From positions 100,993 to 164,992 of the forward strand of contig MNCI01015870.1 of the NCBI GenBank assembly GCA_015680685.1: a stretch of 64,000 nucleotides of DNA, read 5' to 3'. The notes under the pieces are model-generated. The model worked only from the letters and a program-made list of their open reading frames with translations. It was not told the DNA's origin and did not search any database. Origin of the DNA: Gnetum montanum. Lineage: Eukaryota; Streptophyta; Gnetopsida; Gnetales; Gnetaceae. Positions within the stretch are counted from its first letter, which is position 1; every line of letters begins with the position of its first letter. A program made the position numbers and the translations under genes. Below are positions 11,040 to 22,908 of the stretch, piece by piece.

Positions 11040-11875
11040 CTAATCAATTCCCAGATGAACTTGTCTTTGCAAAAGCTATTGGAGTTCAGAATCCCATAGG
11101 TTGTAATTGATATGATGAATTCCTCAGGAATGGGATAATAGGAAGAAATAATAGTTTCTTTAACAATCCAAGCATTACATTGAAATTAGAAGCAACGTTT
11201 ACAAGATTTGTGTTGATGGCTTGATACAATGATGCATGCCCAATCTTGATCAACTATGGATCCTCTAGGATGCTCATGATGGTCCTTGTGGGGGCCATTA
11301 CATAGGAAGAAGGACAACTATGAAAATTCTCATGGTAGGATACTACTGGTCAACAATCTTTTATGATGCCTATCAATTTTCTCATTTGTGTAAGCAATGT
11401 CAAAGAAATGGAGGAATGACAATAAAAATAAAAGGGTCCCAATAGTGGATCCAATCACTGGAGCCTTTCAACTATTGGGGCATTGGCTTCATGGGACTCA
11501 CCAACCCCATGTGAAAAAAATGCATATATCATAGTAGTAGTTGACTACTATATCAAATGGGCTAAATTTACAGTCTTCACTAATTATTCATCTTCTACTA
11601 GAGCATAGTTTGTTCAAAAAGTCTGGTAAATAGGTTTGGTGTGCCAAGGACACTTATTTATGATAATCGAACTCACTTCATGGGTGCTACTTTTTGAAAA
11701 CTAATGCAACACATAGGAGTGGAACATAAATTAACAACTCTCTATTACCCCCAAGCTAATGGTCAATTCAAAGTCACTAATAAGGAAATAACTAGGATAC
11801 TAACATGCACAGTTAATAATGCTATATGGATTTATTAATTCACTTGGAAATTTCTTAACACAATTGTGGGGGAGA
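11040..11875 (+). pseudogene. Integrase remnant (A2)
   Basis: Integrase of the Athila-like pol. The zinc-binding part at 11,278-11,410 keeps HDGPCGGHYIG (both His) and a CKQCQ pair (both Cys). In the core, WGIGFMG replaces the usual WGxD, so the first catalytic Asp is lost. IYDNRTHF keeps the second Asp, and QANGQFKVTNKE has lost the Glu position. The reading frame decays after 11,800 and ends with a conserved VGEMAIH motif just before the T-rich spacer. No chromodomain is seen. Confidence 0.75.
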
Positions 11876-11879
11876 TGGC

Positions 11880-13800
11880 CATTCATGTTAACATTCTATG
11901 TAGGCTACTTGATTTTTCATCTTTTTGTTTTATATCATTTTTCATATGTTTTTCATTTTCTTAAATATTTTAAAACTTCTTTTATATCTTTCACTTTATT
12001 TCTTTTAATTGTTCCTATGTGTTCTTTTGTTTTGTTTTGTTGGTATGAACTCTTGAGTTTTTGTCATGCTCCTACTACTACAGGAAGTTAATTAATGAAA
12101 AATTTAATGTTATGATTGATCATTAAATGACTAGATTTCATCTTGAGATTATGTCATTGATTAACAAATTGTTGATTTTCTGATGATATCAAGTTGTGAG
12201 TCCACAACATTCATTCATTTCATCAAACACTCTAAGGCTCTACATTGTGGGAGCACGAGGTTCTTCCATAATTAAAAATTAAGTAATTAATGATCTTATT
12301 ACTTAACAGACCCAAAATGGACCAAGTGGGAATGGAAAAGGATGTTCCTTCAAGGGGATTTGGTATCTTTTTTTTTCCAAATTCTTTCTTGAGTTTTATG
12401 ATTTTCTCCATTGGTCTCTCACCACTCCTACTATTGACCATAACTGGAAGCATGTCTTTGCATGGTGTAGTTACCATGATAAAAAAAAACCAAATAAATA
12501 AACATGAGAATTCAAAGCACATCCCTTAGACAAAATAATGGTTTGTAAGCATTGGTTTTGATGCTAGAAAGACATGTTACCCATGCCTAAAGACACCCCT
12601 ATAACTAAGGTCCTTCTTATCTTCTCGCTTCTCTTTTCTTCTTTCCTTAGAGTGGTGGTTGTTCTTTGGGGATTCTCATGAACCCTTGATTGTCAAAGGA
12701 TTAGGATATGGTAATGCGAAGTCACTGAACGTGGATGGAGTTAGTCTCCACTAAGGATGGAATGGTATCAGATCATCTTAATCACAAATTTCACAATGAA
12801 TTCTTGTGACTAGGATGAGAATCTCTTATCATTTTCTCTCTTCCATCATTCTAAACTCATCATCAATCATCTCTTTACCTCCTATCATGGTTACTTGATG
12901 TATCTATTATGGCATATGACATAATCCTCCGCTAATCTCTCACATGGGTTTGATTTTTAACTTTCAGTAACCATTAATCATACTTGGGGCCTATGGACTC
13001 CTTTGGATGAGAGCATGCAAGGGAATTATTGGCATGAGTCTACTTTGGAGAGGATCCACTGGGATACCCCTTGGTCTTTCTAAGTTAAACAACATATTCC
13101 TTGGTCATTTTTACAATCGATCTAATTCCTTTACCTTCTAAATGTTCAATTTTGATTTCTTTTGGCATTATCCACTCATCCAAATCCAATCCAACTTCTC
13201 TTCCAAAAACTTGTAATCCTCATCTACATTTTTGCCAACCTTCTATACATTTCTGGCTTGCAATGGGCTCTTATTTCATCCCAAAACTCATCCAAAATTA
13301 CTCATTTTACTTATTTAAAATATTAGCTCTAAAAATTATGTCAACATAACCTTGTTGATGCTTTAGGATTTGTTGACATAATAGAAGAAGAATATACATA
13401 GTTGTAATACTTAGCCAATTTTGTGTTAGTTTGTTATAGACATAAGAGAATATTTTTAGTTTTTTACAGCCCAAGAATATTTGAAGCACCATAACTCTCA
13501 AAATGCTACCCTATTTCACCCTATTTTTTTATCCTCAAGTTACTAGAGGTAAGCTTTACATCATGGGAGCCATAAATCTTTGGTTTATTTCAGAAATTTT
13601 TTCAAAATTTCACAAGGTTTACCCATTAAAATAATTATAAATTACTTATTCCAACTCGGTTAAACTTAACAAACAAAATCTAGTAGCTAAAAAATGAAAC
13701 AATATTAAAATAATATTTCTTACTAAGATCACAAGCAAGCATAAGCATAACCAGATTTAACAAGAAAGGTATCAAAAGAACTAAGGGTCATAGAGTTAAA
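11880..13800 (+). other. T-rich and noncoding spacer after pol (A2)
   Basis: 11,880-12,060 is T-rich like 741-1,010. From 12,240 on no gene is supported. The motif AGAAAGACATGTTACCCATG at about 12,566 recurs in A1 and, inverted, in C, followed in A2 and C by an ACTAAGGTC segment and a CTTCTCTTTTCTTCTT-like pyrimidine tract. The block is conserved between copies, yet I can give it no function. Confidence 0.5.
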
Positions 13801-16560
13801 GCTAATCTTGGGATATGTTTGTGAGCATAGATGGCACTAAAGAGAGGATTGTAGGTGGGAGGGCCTTTCTAGCCCAAGGAAAAGTGATTAAGATAAGGAA
13901 GGAGCCAGTAGAAAAAACCACAGTAGCCTCAAGAGCAATTCACTAAAGCAACCCATGCAACAAGACCTCTTCAGCAAGAACCTAAAGTGAAATCTATTCA
14001 ATAGATTCTGATGGTAGAAACAGGCTAGTTTAGGCAGGATGAAGTCACTAGGCCAAGGCCTAATATTAAAGTTATCCTCATTAAGGCCTACATGGAAAGG
14101 ATAGGGGGCAAGGAGGTTCAAAGTTCTCTTCTCTAAGAATTGAACTTCAGATCTTTCTTAGAGCTAGCATGAGAAGAAGTTTGCACACAATTACAAGGAT
14201 CTCCCATGTCGCTCATTCTCACCACTAGTGGAGAATGGTACATGGGGGAGACCTACCTATTCTAGAATAACCAATAAGGAGATGCATCCATGAAAATCAA
14301 AGACATCACTATCTCCTATTTAGTTAAGGCCATTGCAGAGATCCTTGGGTTTTCCAACACTGAGGAAAATTTGGTAGAGATCTCTACACAAGCGAATATT
14401 GAAGCCAAATGGAAATGGGTCCAACATTTCCATGGAGTAAATCGTAAGGAGTACGGTGCACTCATAAAGGTGAAGCATGCCTATTTCAAGATTGTAGCTT
14501 ATCACCTAAATCCCACAGTGAGGCCAAGTAAGGTAACAATCTTCTCCACCCATGCATGCATCCACCTAAGTGAAAAATTTCCTATCATCCTTCCTTAAAT
14601 CATATGTCTAGAGATAGAGAAGTGCTTCAAAGAGAATGAAAAGAAAAGGAAGACACTACCCTTTCTATGCCTCATCTGAAAACTATGCAAAAAAGGAGGT
14701 ATAGCATGCTATGCTAACAATGTGGTTCATCATGCTTCTATTGCATCATGGTAAGAGATGATAAAGGAAAAGGCCACAACTAAGTTGCAAGAAGAGAAGA
14801 GGCCTCTAGCTCCACCACGTATAGGAGAAACAACACCAGAAGCATTTGCAACTACCTAGAAGCTCTAGAATCTTCATGAGTAGCAATTGCAATAACAATA
14901 AGGCTTAGTAGGTGGTGGAGAGCCCTTGGTGTACCATTTAGTCCTAAGTCATGTCGATAAGGTCACAAGAAACATCAATTGGTTAGATTAGAAAACTATC
15001 TCATTGTTATTAATGCAAAGGGAGTAAGCACCCATGAGGTTAAATCCAAGTGCCTGATAGGTTATGGTATCCATCTCTTGATAAACATTTCCAGATATCT
15101 TAGGGAACATTGCAACTGTCTCTATCTAGTTGGAAGAGGATGAAGGGGCAACCATCTTAATCATGCAACATAAAGACCAAGAGACAATGGTGGAAGTGGT
15201 GGCTAATAAGGTAGCTAAATTCCTTAATGCTTCAATGATAGATGTACTAGTCATTTCCATAATGATGGACATCTAGAAATCCACAAGAGTGGGGAGTGAT
15301 TAGCTAAGTGTTACCCAACACGAGAAAGTGTTGGAATTAGTAGTGGGATTTGGGTAGATGAAATCACTACAACCTAGCTATAGTTTCTTGATATAAATCA
15401 CAACCTACTTATTGCTAATGCCCAACTAAAGATATCCATCACTGAGAATCAATGGTTGGCTATTGAGATTGCATAGTTACGAGCTTGTTTATCTGATCCT
15501 ACCTTTCTCAGGTCAGGCCTAACTAGAGATAAATCTCTTTAGTAGTTTTAACATAGACTATGAGAGGATGAAAATGCAAAGGAGGTAGTAATCCTCAATG
15601 TGTCATTATCAGAAGCCATGACCTTCAATACTGATAAGGACTTGTCATAAGTCCAAAAAGAAAACTTAGTCTTGAACAAAGATAACCATCACTTGTGAAA
15701 TGTTGAGTAGTAAAAGGACTAGATGGTCAAGTTTCTTTGTTAGGAATCTCTTGATGGAGGAAGTTCATGTGCTTCATCAGAAGTAAGCCATTAAGGTAGC
15801 TACTTGGAAAAATGATGCCCTAAAATTTAAATGGGTTAAAAACCACTTCAAGAACTAGGTTGGGCTCCTTAAGGAGGTTAATGAGAAGGAAATCCAATTG
15901 GCAAACGTGAAGATGAAGAAGACTCTCCAACAACTCCAACAAAGAGGTGACATATGATAGCCCATCTTTGATTGATTGAACATGCACAACAAAGCCAAAA
16001 TCCACCTAAAGGAGTTGTAGATCAAAGAGATGATAGAATACATAGAGTTGGCCAACCTTCACTATGTAAAGTTGGCTATGCTAATAGTAGGAAGACCAAG
16101 AACAGAGTTGGAAAAACATGTGGCTAGTTCCTACCTCTTATAGGAGGCAGACTTCAAGAACCATAAAGAAACAAAATAATAGTTGGAGACAACTAACATA
16201 TAGCTTGAAGTTCTTAGAATCAAATTTACCAATCAACTATCTAGTGTTGAGAACCTGGCCAGAAGGATGAATGATGACCATGAGTTATAAAAGTTTGTAA
16301 AGATATTTGACATCGAACGTAAACAATTCGTAGCATGGTTCATTAACATGAAGGAGTTGTTTCCTTCAATACTGTGCTTGTAAGACATCCCTATTCTAAC
16401 CTACATCAGTGAAGCTGTGTGGACTAACTATGATTCATGTGGTAAAGAAGAAAAGATGAAAGCATTACTGGATGCTTTCAAGCTTTTGCTAGCAGCAGCA
16501 GTAGTAGTAGATCAACCTCAATAGCCATTAGCACTAGAACTTGGTAAAGGATCTTAAGTG
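13800..16560 (+). pseudogene. Accessory ORF between pol and 3' LTR, copy 2 (unknown function)
   Basis: Second copy of the unnamed accessory ORF. A basic start (13,850-14,150) is followed by SGEWYMGETY near 14,228, then ITISYLVKAIAEILGFS and YFKIVAYHLNPTVRPSK (14,290-14,560), matching copy 1 residue for residue at many sites. A central LEEDEGATILIMQHKDQE segment (about 15,130) is shared with copy B, a long charged, probably coiled-coil region runs to 16,250, and the C-terminal segment ERKQFVAWFINMKELFP lies near 16,320. Where copy 1 has TAG at 3,247, this copy has TGG; where this copy has TAG at 14,263, copy 1 has TGG. Both copies are thus decayed versions of one real coding sequence. Confidence 0.65.
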
Positions 16561-16835
16561 CCATAGAAGCCTTTACCTCTAGGCACCATTTGAGAATTCA
16601 TCATGTCTTTAGCAATTTTTCAATAACCTACTAAGATTTTTGTAAAGTGTAAAGTATCCAATTTTGTTGTAATGGATACTAATTTTTGTAATCTTATACA
16701 ATCTAGCATTCAGAGTTAGTAGAGTTAGTTTGTTTGTCTTCTAGTTAATAAATTCCATACTTCCCCAAATTTTTAAAGAAGCTTAATCCTACTTTTGTTC
16801 ACTCGAGAATGAGTTTGTAGTTAGTTGTGGGGGTA
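16561..16835 (+). other. Pre-LTR spacer with polypurine tract (A2)
   Basis: Noncoding stretch that aligns with the ~270 bp upstream of the C 3' LTR (46,449-46,640, minus strand): both contain an AAATTCCATACTT-like segment, then a pyrimidine-rich stretch with CTTTTGTT-ACT. It ends in GTGGGGGTA, the polypurine tract next to the LTR start. Confidence 0.55.
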
Positions 16836-17699
16836 TGATGAGTTGTAAGTAGATAGGTTGGATCAATGGACATGTGTTGAGGTTGCCTCGTCGATGTATC
16901 TTCATCAATGCATGGTTAGATGCATCAATGAAGATGCGTTGACATTGATAAAGGAAAGGCCTATATAAATGCATGTATCAACCACATTTATGACATCTTA
17001 GATTGATAGCATAGCAAAACCCTTGTAGTTTTGTTTCTCTAGAGTTAGAATATTTTCTCTTTGAATGCCCACAATATGAATTAAAGAGATTTTATGGTAC
17101 TTTATTCAAACATCATGTACCTGAATGCATCAATGTGAATGTTAATAAAGTTGAGATTTTTTATGTTCATGGAAGTACTTGGATTAGTCTACTCTTTAAT
17201 ATTAACACTTTACTTTTAATGTAATTTACATTCATGGTTTTAATTAATTAATATAATTAATTATAAAAACGTAAGTACAACTACTTCAAGCATGATGTAT
17301 TGTGCTTAGTAACCCTAGTAGTGGCCATTTTGTACATTTAGTAATAGCCACTTGGTAACCTAGTAGCATTGATATTGGTTCGGAATGTGTATGGTAAGTG
17401 GAAACAATAACTTTACATTAAGATAGTTAGTTACTAGATTAATTAAGTAGTTAAATAATTAGTTGATTAAATCTTCATTTACTTGTATAGCTATTAGGAT
17501 AAAAATATATATAGAAGTCCTTTTAAAAATAGACATAATGTGCCTTCTCATATTTAGCAAGATAATGATCATACAACCTGTTACTTCATGGTTTAAGACT
17601 ATAAGCAACTTAGGAACTAAGTTCATGGAATTCTACTAGATTGCTAGTGAACATTTGTGATTTGTATGGTTGGATGTAGGGGATACCCACTACTCATCA
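16836..17699 (+). repeat. Athila-like 3' LTR of A2 (U3 type with CATCAATG motifs)
   Basis: TGATGAGTT at the start and TACTCATCA at the end, 864 bp. The U3 (16,850-16,950) contains CATCAATG/CGTCGATG motifs like element B, whereas the 5' LTR of the same unit (5,837) has GATATC motifs, so the two ends come from different U3 types. The downstream R-U5 half is family-wide: CACTTGG, a CTAGTAGC segment, and TTGTATGGTTGGATGTAGG near the end. Confidence 0.8.
16962..16970 (+). promoter_or_regulatory. LTR TATA box
   Basis: TATATAAAT about 126 bp into the LTR, at the same distance as the TATAAATA boxes of the sibling LTRs. Confidence 0.55.
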
Positions 17700-17899
17700 A
17701 CCATGATTATACATGATTATGAAAATACAATGAAAAATGATAATGTTTGATATTTCTAATACCCTCCATCGAATAAACTAGAGATTTATTGTTGTAATTA
17801 CAATCCTTAAACATATATTTTCAACACATTTAACATTGGGTAGTTTAGTAAAACCAACAGCCCATTAATTAGCATTATTAATATATATATAGGCTTTAT
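17700..17899. other. Flank after the A2 3' LTR
   Basis: AT-rich sequence without a recognisable gene between the LTR end and the first tandem unit. The bases after the LTR (ACCAT) would be the right half of a target duplication, but no left half can be tested because the element is joined to A1. Confidence 0.4.
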
Positions 17900-18860
17900 G
17901 AAANATAAAAATTGTTTCTTGTCTTCCCATTGGACCATGTTAGTGTTAAAACCTCTTACTTGNATTTCTTAAACTTATGACAACAAATTAAAATTCCATA
18001 TGCCAATTTTAAAATAGGTTTTCTTCTATCTAATAATGAAAGTAACAACTTAGACATGACACATCCATAAATCAAAAGGTTATAACTATTCATGAGGTTC
18101 ATAAGGATTTAATTTAAGGAAAAAGGATTAAATATAATATATCTAATTTGCAAAGAAATAAAATGAATATTTATTACATTTGAAGACCCATAGAATATAG
18201 TGAATAGATATTACATTTTCATGAAAAATAATGATAGACTCTATAAATTGGCCAAGAACCAATGGAGGTAAATAATGATGTATTTTGATACATGACTAGA
18301 ATAGTAGCTAAGAGACAGTGAGCTTCTATATCTAGTTTGTTAGATCTAATGTGATGTAAAAACTGTTTCTTGTCTTCCCATTGGACCATGTTAGTGTTAA
18401 AACCTTCTACTTGAATAGCTTGTAAACATGCCTAGGAGTTTACTACATATACTCCTAAGAGATATTACATTTTTTCAACCATTACATCCCCTAAAGATAT
18501 CAACTATGGTCTCAACCAACTACTCATGTGGTTTATAAGGACTTAATTTAAGGAAAAATGATATGCTATTGGTCATTTTAGATATAATATATCTAATTTG
18601 CAATGAAATGAAATGAAGCTGTATTACATTTGAAGACTCATAGGATTTATTAGATAGATATTACATTTTCATGAAAAATAATGATAGACTCTAGAAATTG
18701 ACAAGACACCAATGGGGGTAAATAATGATAGTATTCTGATATTTGATTGAAATAGCAGCTAAAAGATAGTAAGCTTCTACATCTAGTTGATTAGAACTAA
18801 TGTGATGTAAATAAAATTGTCTCTTGTCTTCCACATTAGACCACATTTGTGTTAAGACCT
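17900..18860. repeat. Tandem triplication of a ~450-bp unit
   Basis: The segment TTGTCTTCCCATTGGACC, or a mutated form of it, occurs at about 17,915, 18,369 and 18,818, so the period is about 450 bp. Within the units, ATTACATTTTCATGAAAA and the following ~150 bp recur at 18,210 and 18,660 with high similarity. Two single undetermined bases lie in the first unit (17,904 and 17,963). No protein reading is convincing on either strand; the unit may be noncoding TE sequence. Confidence 0.7.
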
Positions 18861-20269
18861 TTTACTTCACTAATTATAAAATATGCTTAGGATTTTGCTA
18901 CATGTCCTCCTAAGAGATATTTCATTTTTTCAACAATTCCATCTCTTAAAAATACCAACCATGGTCTCGTGAATCCTCAAGAACTACTTTAGAGAATTTG
19001 TCTTAGCTTGTGATATGTAGGCTATGAGAGTATGTAATGAATTGACACAAGGCTTATGTTTTTAAAGGTAATAAATCACATTCACATGATAACATTGAGT
19101 AAGGTATTTGCATCTTCACCTTTAAGTCATTGAAAAGAAATTTTTTTTTTACTTGTTCAATATCTTTTCAAAATTTAACAATGAGTCTTAAGTCCCTAAA
19201 TAACACATCTATGCAAATCAATAGGATAGATAATAATTTGAAAAATTTATTTTTTGACATTCCAAGCCAAGAGTCATAAATCTTTGTACTTTTTTTTTGA
19301 AAGTATACAAAGCCTTGAAACCTCTTACTATTATTTCTTTGATGTAGATCCCCCACATGTAATTGTCTACTTACCAAACTTTTTTTGAAAACATGCTTAA
19401 ACATATGATCTTAGCAAAAAAGGTGAAAAAAAATATAGACACTTAAAACTATTGAGTATGTGATATTTTATTCTTAAAAATCTTCTTCCATGCTATAATA
19501 ATTTCTTAATAATTTTTCATCAGTGAATAGAGATTGTAAGATTATGTGCTTTATTCATATATTTTGAATAGTACGTTATGCATCAAGTTATGAAGGTTGA
19601 TGTGATGTTGCTTGCAAACTTCTAGTATTTCTTCCTCAAATGCCACCAGAGGTTTAACCAGTCACATGTTTATTACTCTTAATTTATTTAATATTATCAA
19701 ATAGCCCTACCAAGGCAAAATTGAGTTTCATGTTGAATTCCTAAATTTCAGTATGTTGACAAAGTAGATGAGAAAGAAGACATTTTCATCTCTTGAAGCA
19801 TGGAATCCCATACATGTGCATGATAGTACATCACAACCTGTATTGTATTCCATACATCATTAAAAAATCAATAAGACACAGTACACTTTTCCTTTTTCAT
19901 TAAACCATGAGTGAAATACTTGTAGGAGTTTTTGAGGTTTGTTTCTAAAGTATATAACACATCTTTTTGAACATCTTTAGGAAGTTGTAAATTGTTTGAT
20001 GGTGTAAATCCAAATTATTGTATCCTATTTACTTTTTAAATAGTCAAACACCATGCCAACCAACTGATATAAAGGTTCTATGTTGATTTACCAATGAAAT
20101 AACTTTACTAATTTTACAGTCAAAACTTTTCAATGAGGCTTGCAATATAATAGAAAAAGAACTACCAGCAAAATGTTGAATCATTAAATTTTAAAAATTT
20201 ATTTTTTGTACTTATCATTTTATGTTTTTGATCTATAAATCTCTAAAAATAAGTTATGATTTTCATATG
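18861..20269. other. Unassigned AT-rich stretch
   Basis: No gene is supported. A 78-codon open frame on the minus strand (19,168-19,404) is not recognised. A minus-strand continuation of the LINE beyond 20,270 is possible, but I could not follow its reading frame here. Confidence 0.35.
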
Positions 20270-22140
20270 CTTCTACACAAAATGATGATGATAATTGAAA
20301 GGATTGCATGTAAAAAGGGATAATAGTTTTTAAGAGCTAGATACTTGTGAATAATTTTGTTTCCTTGCATAATCCTTGATTCATCCACAACATCCTCCCA
20401 ATGTTGAATCCAAAAAAACTTCAAAATCCTAATAAATGGTTGTTAAAATTCATTAAAGATAGGGGTAGTAGCTGTAGACCACCATAATAAATATGACTAG
20501 AGCATAGAAGGATTAACATACTTAGGAGACCAACTTAAAAATTTTGAAACAACTTGCCATTTTTCCCATATATCTTGGAGGAACATGAAGCCTTTAATCT
20601 TTAAGGGAACTTTATAAACAACTTACTTTAGTCAAGATAAATGAGGAAGAGAAAGAATGTTACCTATTTACTGAAAATGAAGTTTAACTAGCTTCTTCTA
20701 GCTCTCCATTGCATTTGTCGCCCCAAGAATCCATTTTGCAGAAGGAGCCAAGGATAGGTCATAGAGGCTACCAATTCCAAGGGCAACTTCCTCTTTAGGA
20801 AGAGAACAAATATTCCACTTATCTCAAGCAAAAAAATTACCAACATTATTATTTATTCATTTAAAATTCTTTCAATCTTCATATCGTTGCATTTCTTTGG
20901 TAGTAAAAAAATGAGTTGCGAACATGAGTGGAAAAAAGGATGTGCTTTGCAATAATGATTTTTCTAGGAAGAGAAAGATGCCTTTTAGATCACTTTTCTA
21001 CTTTTTGCATAACGTTTTGTATAATAGAATCTCATAATTGTAAAATGTTGGGAATAATAGTAAGAGGTATTCTAAGAAGTTTAAAGGTCTCATATGGTTC
21101 TATCCATATCAAGGAAATATTCTGGATACTAGGATTAAGAGGTCCAAAAGAAGATTTAATGCCACTAGACTTTTCATAGGTGATACTTGAGCTAGAGGCA
21201 TCATAGTAAGTTTTAATAATATTGATGTTTTTTTTTTGAATCTTTGACTAATATTCTTGTAGCATTGAAAAGGTATCATCTACAAATTGGCTAATACTTA
21301 TGTAACCAAAATTGACAGGATGAGACACCATGAATATCATTCATTCTAGACTCAAAATTAAAGATAGAGCACAACACACTAGTTGTAATAATAAATAAAA
21401 TAAGGGGCAAGAGGACAACCTTTCCATTAGCAGAGATTTTCATTAAAGCATTTTCAAAAAGAAGTAAAACATGACAAATAAAGGAGGTCTCCACTTACAT
21501 ATGCTTAACAATTCTAAGAAAAAAAGTTCATTCAAATTAATCATATGCTTAGAAAAGTTCAACTTAAGGAGAAAGTAATGTTACCTGGATTATTCAACCC
21601 AAAGTATTAGAACATTGCCTAGAATGTATCTTCTAGGGACAAAACCTAGTTATTTTTGATTAACAACTTTGGCAATATGCTGCATAATCTTGGAAGCTAT
21701 AGCTTTAGTAATAATTTTATATGTAGTTCCAAGTAGTATGATGGGGCAAAAATTCTTCATCAAACAAAGATCTTCCATTGGTAGTTGTTTAATAATATTA
21801 CTATTGAGAATTTATCAAAAAGATCCATTGTGCAAAGATTTGGTTATTAAGAATTAATGGAGGAGGTATATAGCCAATAAAATAACCTATCAAGGAAGTC
21901 TTGGCAAAATCCTTAACTGAACCATAATTCTAGTGAATTAAAAATTGCAATTTCTTGATGCTAAGGCTTTTAGCATTATTACCAATCAAAGCATTGGTAT
22001 TTTCCTAACTAGAAATATGAAGAACAGGATGAGATTTATCATGCAAACTTGTATGTGTAAAATTCACCAAAATAGCATTTGCATTCTCCATTGTTTTTTG
22101 TTTTCTTAAAACCTTCTTCTATTTGGCACATCACTCGATA
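20270..22140 (-). pseudogene. LINE (non-LTR retrotransposon) ORF2 remnant, RT domain
   Basis: Minus-strand translation gives plant L1-type LINE RT motifs in the right order: TTYKIITKAIASKIMQHIAK then LGFVPRRYILGNVL (21,730-21,600), NGKVVLLPLILFIITTSVL (about 21,440-21,390; the family has a G-C-P-L-(A/S)P-LF block here), and SQFVDDTFSML (21,290-21,250), where VDD replaces the usual ADD but both Asp are kept. Downstream, WNICSLPKEEVALGIGSL (about 20,825-20,770) matches the W..PK..GGLG block after the RT. The C-terminal part reads on to about 20,280. Frameshifts and stops break it. The endonuclease half should lie toward 22,900 but was not recognised. Confidence 0.75.
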
Positions 22141-22908
22141 CAAGCCCAAAAGAAGAGGGACTTGGCAAGCAAGCTTGCAAGCAAGTAAATGAAGGTTGCA
22201 ATGCTTATTCTAGAAAAGTCTTTGTGGTACTCCACCTAACTTAGGTCCTCACATAAATATTTTTTAACACACTTTCAATAATTTTAGTGGCTTCACTTTG
22301 TTTTTTCAAATCTTTAATCTACTATAGTTTCTGAGAAACTTTGTAGATTCATTAAATGAAATTAAAATACCACTTTCAATAATGTGATTGAATGGTTTGG
22401 GTTTGGTTTTATTAAGCAAGCTATAAATATAGTTTACATCAAGTTGTTAACAAGGAATTTAGCTATTATCTTAATACATTCTATAATATGTTAAACTATT
22501 GAGAACAATGAATAATAGTATTTATTAATTTATATATTATATTTATTATTGCAACTTAATTAGCAATATGGTAAGTTTATTAATGGAAAGAGATTAAGGT
22601 TACTTGATGTCCATTTATTTCTTTTCATTTCCTATAATGGGGATGTAATCCAAAAAAGCTAAATAAACATAATAATGTTTTAATTTGAATTTTACCATTT
22701 AGATCATACTCCCATCTCATATTAAAATTATCTATTGGAAATGGTTTTCCATGAATATTTAATTTTTCTTTTGCCGAATTTTAAAAAAATTATTAACCAT
22801 AAATTTTAGAAAGCATGATAACACATCCTATTTAAAAAAGTCTGCTGGCTTGAAAGTGGAGTATTATTACATACAAATATTTAATGAACAATCTAAGAGG
22901 GGAATTCT
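22141..22908. other. Unassigned stretch between LINE and MCTP pseudogene
   Basis: AT-rich, with no convincing reading frame. It could hold the decayed 5' part of the LINE, since the LINE is read toward lower coordinates, but no endonuclease motif was seen. Confidence 0.3.

Larger units (their letters stand above)
7314..17699 (+). mobile_element. Athila-like Ty3/gypsy element A2
   Basis: Nearly complete element, using the LTR at 5,837-7,313 as its 5' LTR. Order: truncated gag, protease, RT, RNase H, integrase, T-rich spacer, noncoding spacer, accessory ORF, polypurine tract, 3' LTR. The order gag-PR-RT-RH-INT makes it Ty3/gypsy. RT wording such as FLDGY-GYNKI and MPFDLCN-PTTFQ places it near the Athila branch. 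The primer site and first ~1.1 kb of the interior, including the gag start, are missing. Multiple nonsense codons make it non-autonomous. Confidence 0.8.
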
